6,108 bases of DNA from Sulfurimonas sp. (GTDB lineage: Bacteria > Campylobacterota > Campylobacteria > Campylobacterales > Sulfurimonadaceae), in the NCBI GenBank assembly GCA_015663215.1, contig DQSP01000150.1, positions 1 to 6,108 on the forward strand. Direction: 5' to 3'. The notes beneath the pieces are model-generated. The model searched no databases and was not told the origin of the DNA. It worked only from the letters and a program-made list of their open reading frames with translations. Positions 5,765 through 6,108 of this stretch are shown here, piece after piece (the first letter of the stretch is position 1; every line of letters starts with the position of its first letter). The position numbers and the translations under genes were made by a program.

Positions 5765-6108
5765 ATGCCAAAGTTTATAAAGATAAAAGAGCTACCAAAA
5801 GCACACCTCGATACTATGGGCTACACTTGGCACAATGATGAAGATGGAGAGTATATAGTAAAAGACAAGTTTGTGGCTGTAACACAAGCAGAAGTTGATG
5901 CTTATATAGTTGCTAGTAACGAGTTATATGCGATGTATGAGCGAGGGGCTGAGTATGTCATAGAACATAAACTTTACGATGCACTTGATATTCCAAAGGG
6001 GTTAATTGCAGAAATAGAGAAAAGTTTTAAAGAGGAAAGAGGCAATCATCTTTATGGGCGTTTTGATTTGAGTGGTGGTATAGATGATAAAGCTATAAAA
6101 CTCATAGA
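5765..6108 (+). CDS. Glutathionylspermidine-synthase-like ATP-grasp ligase, N-terminal part (3' end outside window)
   Basis: The frame is open from ATG 5765 to the window end (114 residues and part of another codon). It reads MPKFIKIKELPKAHLDTMGY, then a pre-ATP-grasp region with LYGRFDLSGGIDDKAIKLI (96-114). This matches the start of the GspS-like family (E. coli YgiC and YjfC, and the synthetase half of Gsp), in which a YGRFDL-type segment precedes a LLEYNADTPT-type segment. Family members use ATP to join an amine such as spermidine to a carboxylate by an amide bond. The protein begins directly in this domain, so it lacks the N-terminal CHAP amidase of the bifunctional E. coli enzyme. The ATP-binding residues lie beyond the window and cannot be checked. 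No clear ribosome site precedes the ATG; the upstream stop is 3 bases away, so coupled translation is likely. Confidence 0.82.
   Translation, partial: MPKFIKIKELPKAHLDTMGYTWHNDEDGEYIVKDKFVAVTQAEVDAYIVASNELYAMYERGAEYVIEHKLYDALDIPKGLIAEIEKSFKEERGNHLYGRFDLSGGIDDKAIKLI

Noticed and set aside
5759..5767. Stop-codon readthrough joining the ureohydrolase and the ligase, which share a frame (TAA CTA ATG)
   Set aside because: The two proteins are complete, separate families with normal ends; one shared frame in three is expected by chance and the TAA stop is efficient in bacteria. Coupled restart is simpler.

Overview
The window reads as a low-GC Campylobacterota (epsilonproteobacterial) chromosome, probably a sulfur- or hydrogen-oxidising autotroph of the Sulfurimonas kind. 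That placement is an inference from codon usage, AT-rich promoters with TATAAT boxes, protein style and gene content, not from a marker gene. Genes are densely packed, and I see no tRNA, rRNA, CRISPR array or insertion sequence.

Layout: (1) 1-660, plus strand, the C-terminal half of the biotin-synthesis aminotransferase BioA, cut by the left edge. (2) 657-2354, minus strand, convergent with bioA and overlapping it by 3-4 bases, a complete SulP-family anion transporter with a STAS domain. Its motifs match the BicA sodium/bicarbonate branch best. (3) 2355-2491, a short divergent control region. It holds a near-consensus promoter for the transporter with a perfect 15-base palindrome over its -35 box, and a TATAAT box plus a tandem repeat in front of the porin. 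(4) 2492-3633, plus strand, an outer-membrane porin whose frame breaks at a run of seven T; one extra T, or a -1 slip, restores a 380-residue protein. (5) 3643-3927, a small periplasmic monohaem cytochrome c in the same operon. (6) 4015-6108, a polyamine operon: an ACL5 (thermospermine synthase)-like aminopropyltransferase, an agmatinase/arginase-family ureohydrolase starting at TTG one base after it, and the N-terminal part of a glutathionylspermidine-synthase-like ATP-grasp ligase, cut by the right edge.

How they fit: the last three genes look like one pathway that transfers aminopropyl groups, removes urea from a guanidino compound and joins a polyamine to an acid by an amide bond. This is unexpected, because characterised Campylobacterota make spermidine through carboxyspermidine, without decarboxylated S-adenosylmethionine. 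A bicarbonate importer fits autotrophic or biosynthetic carboxylation (biotin is the cofactor of carboxylases), but that link is only suggestive. The most interesting points are the polyamine operon, the frame break in the porin, and the operator-like palindrome on the transporter promoter.
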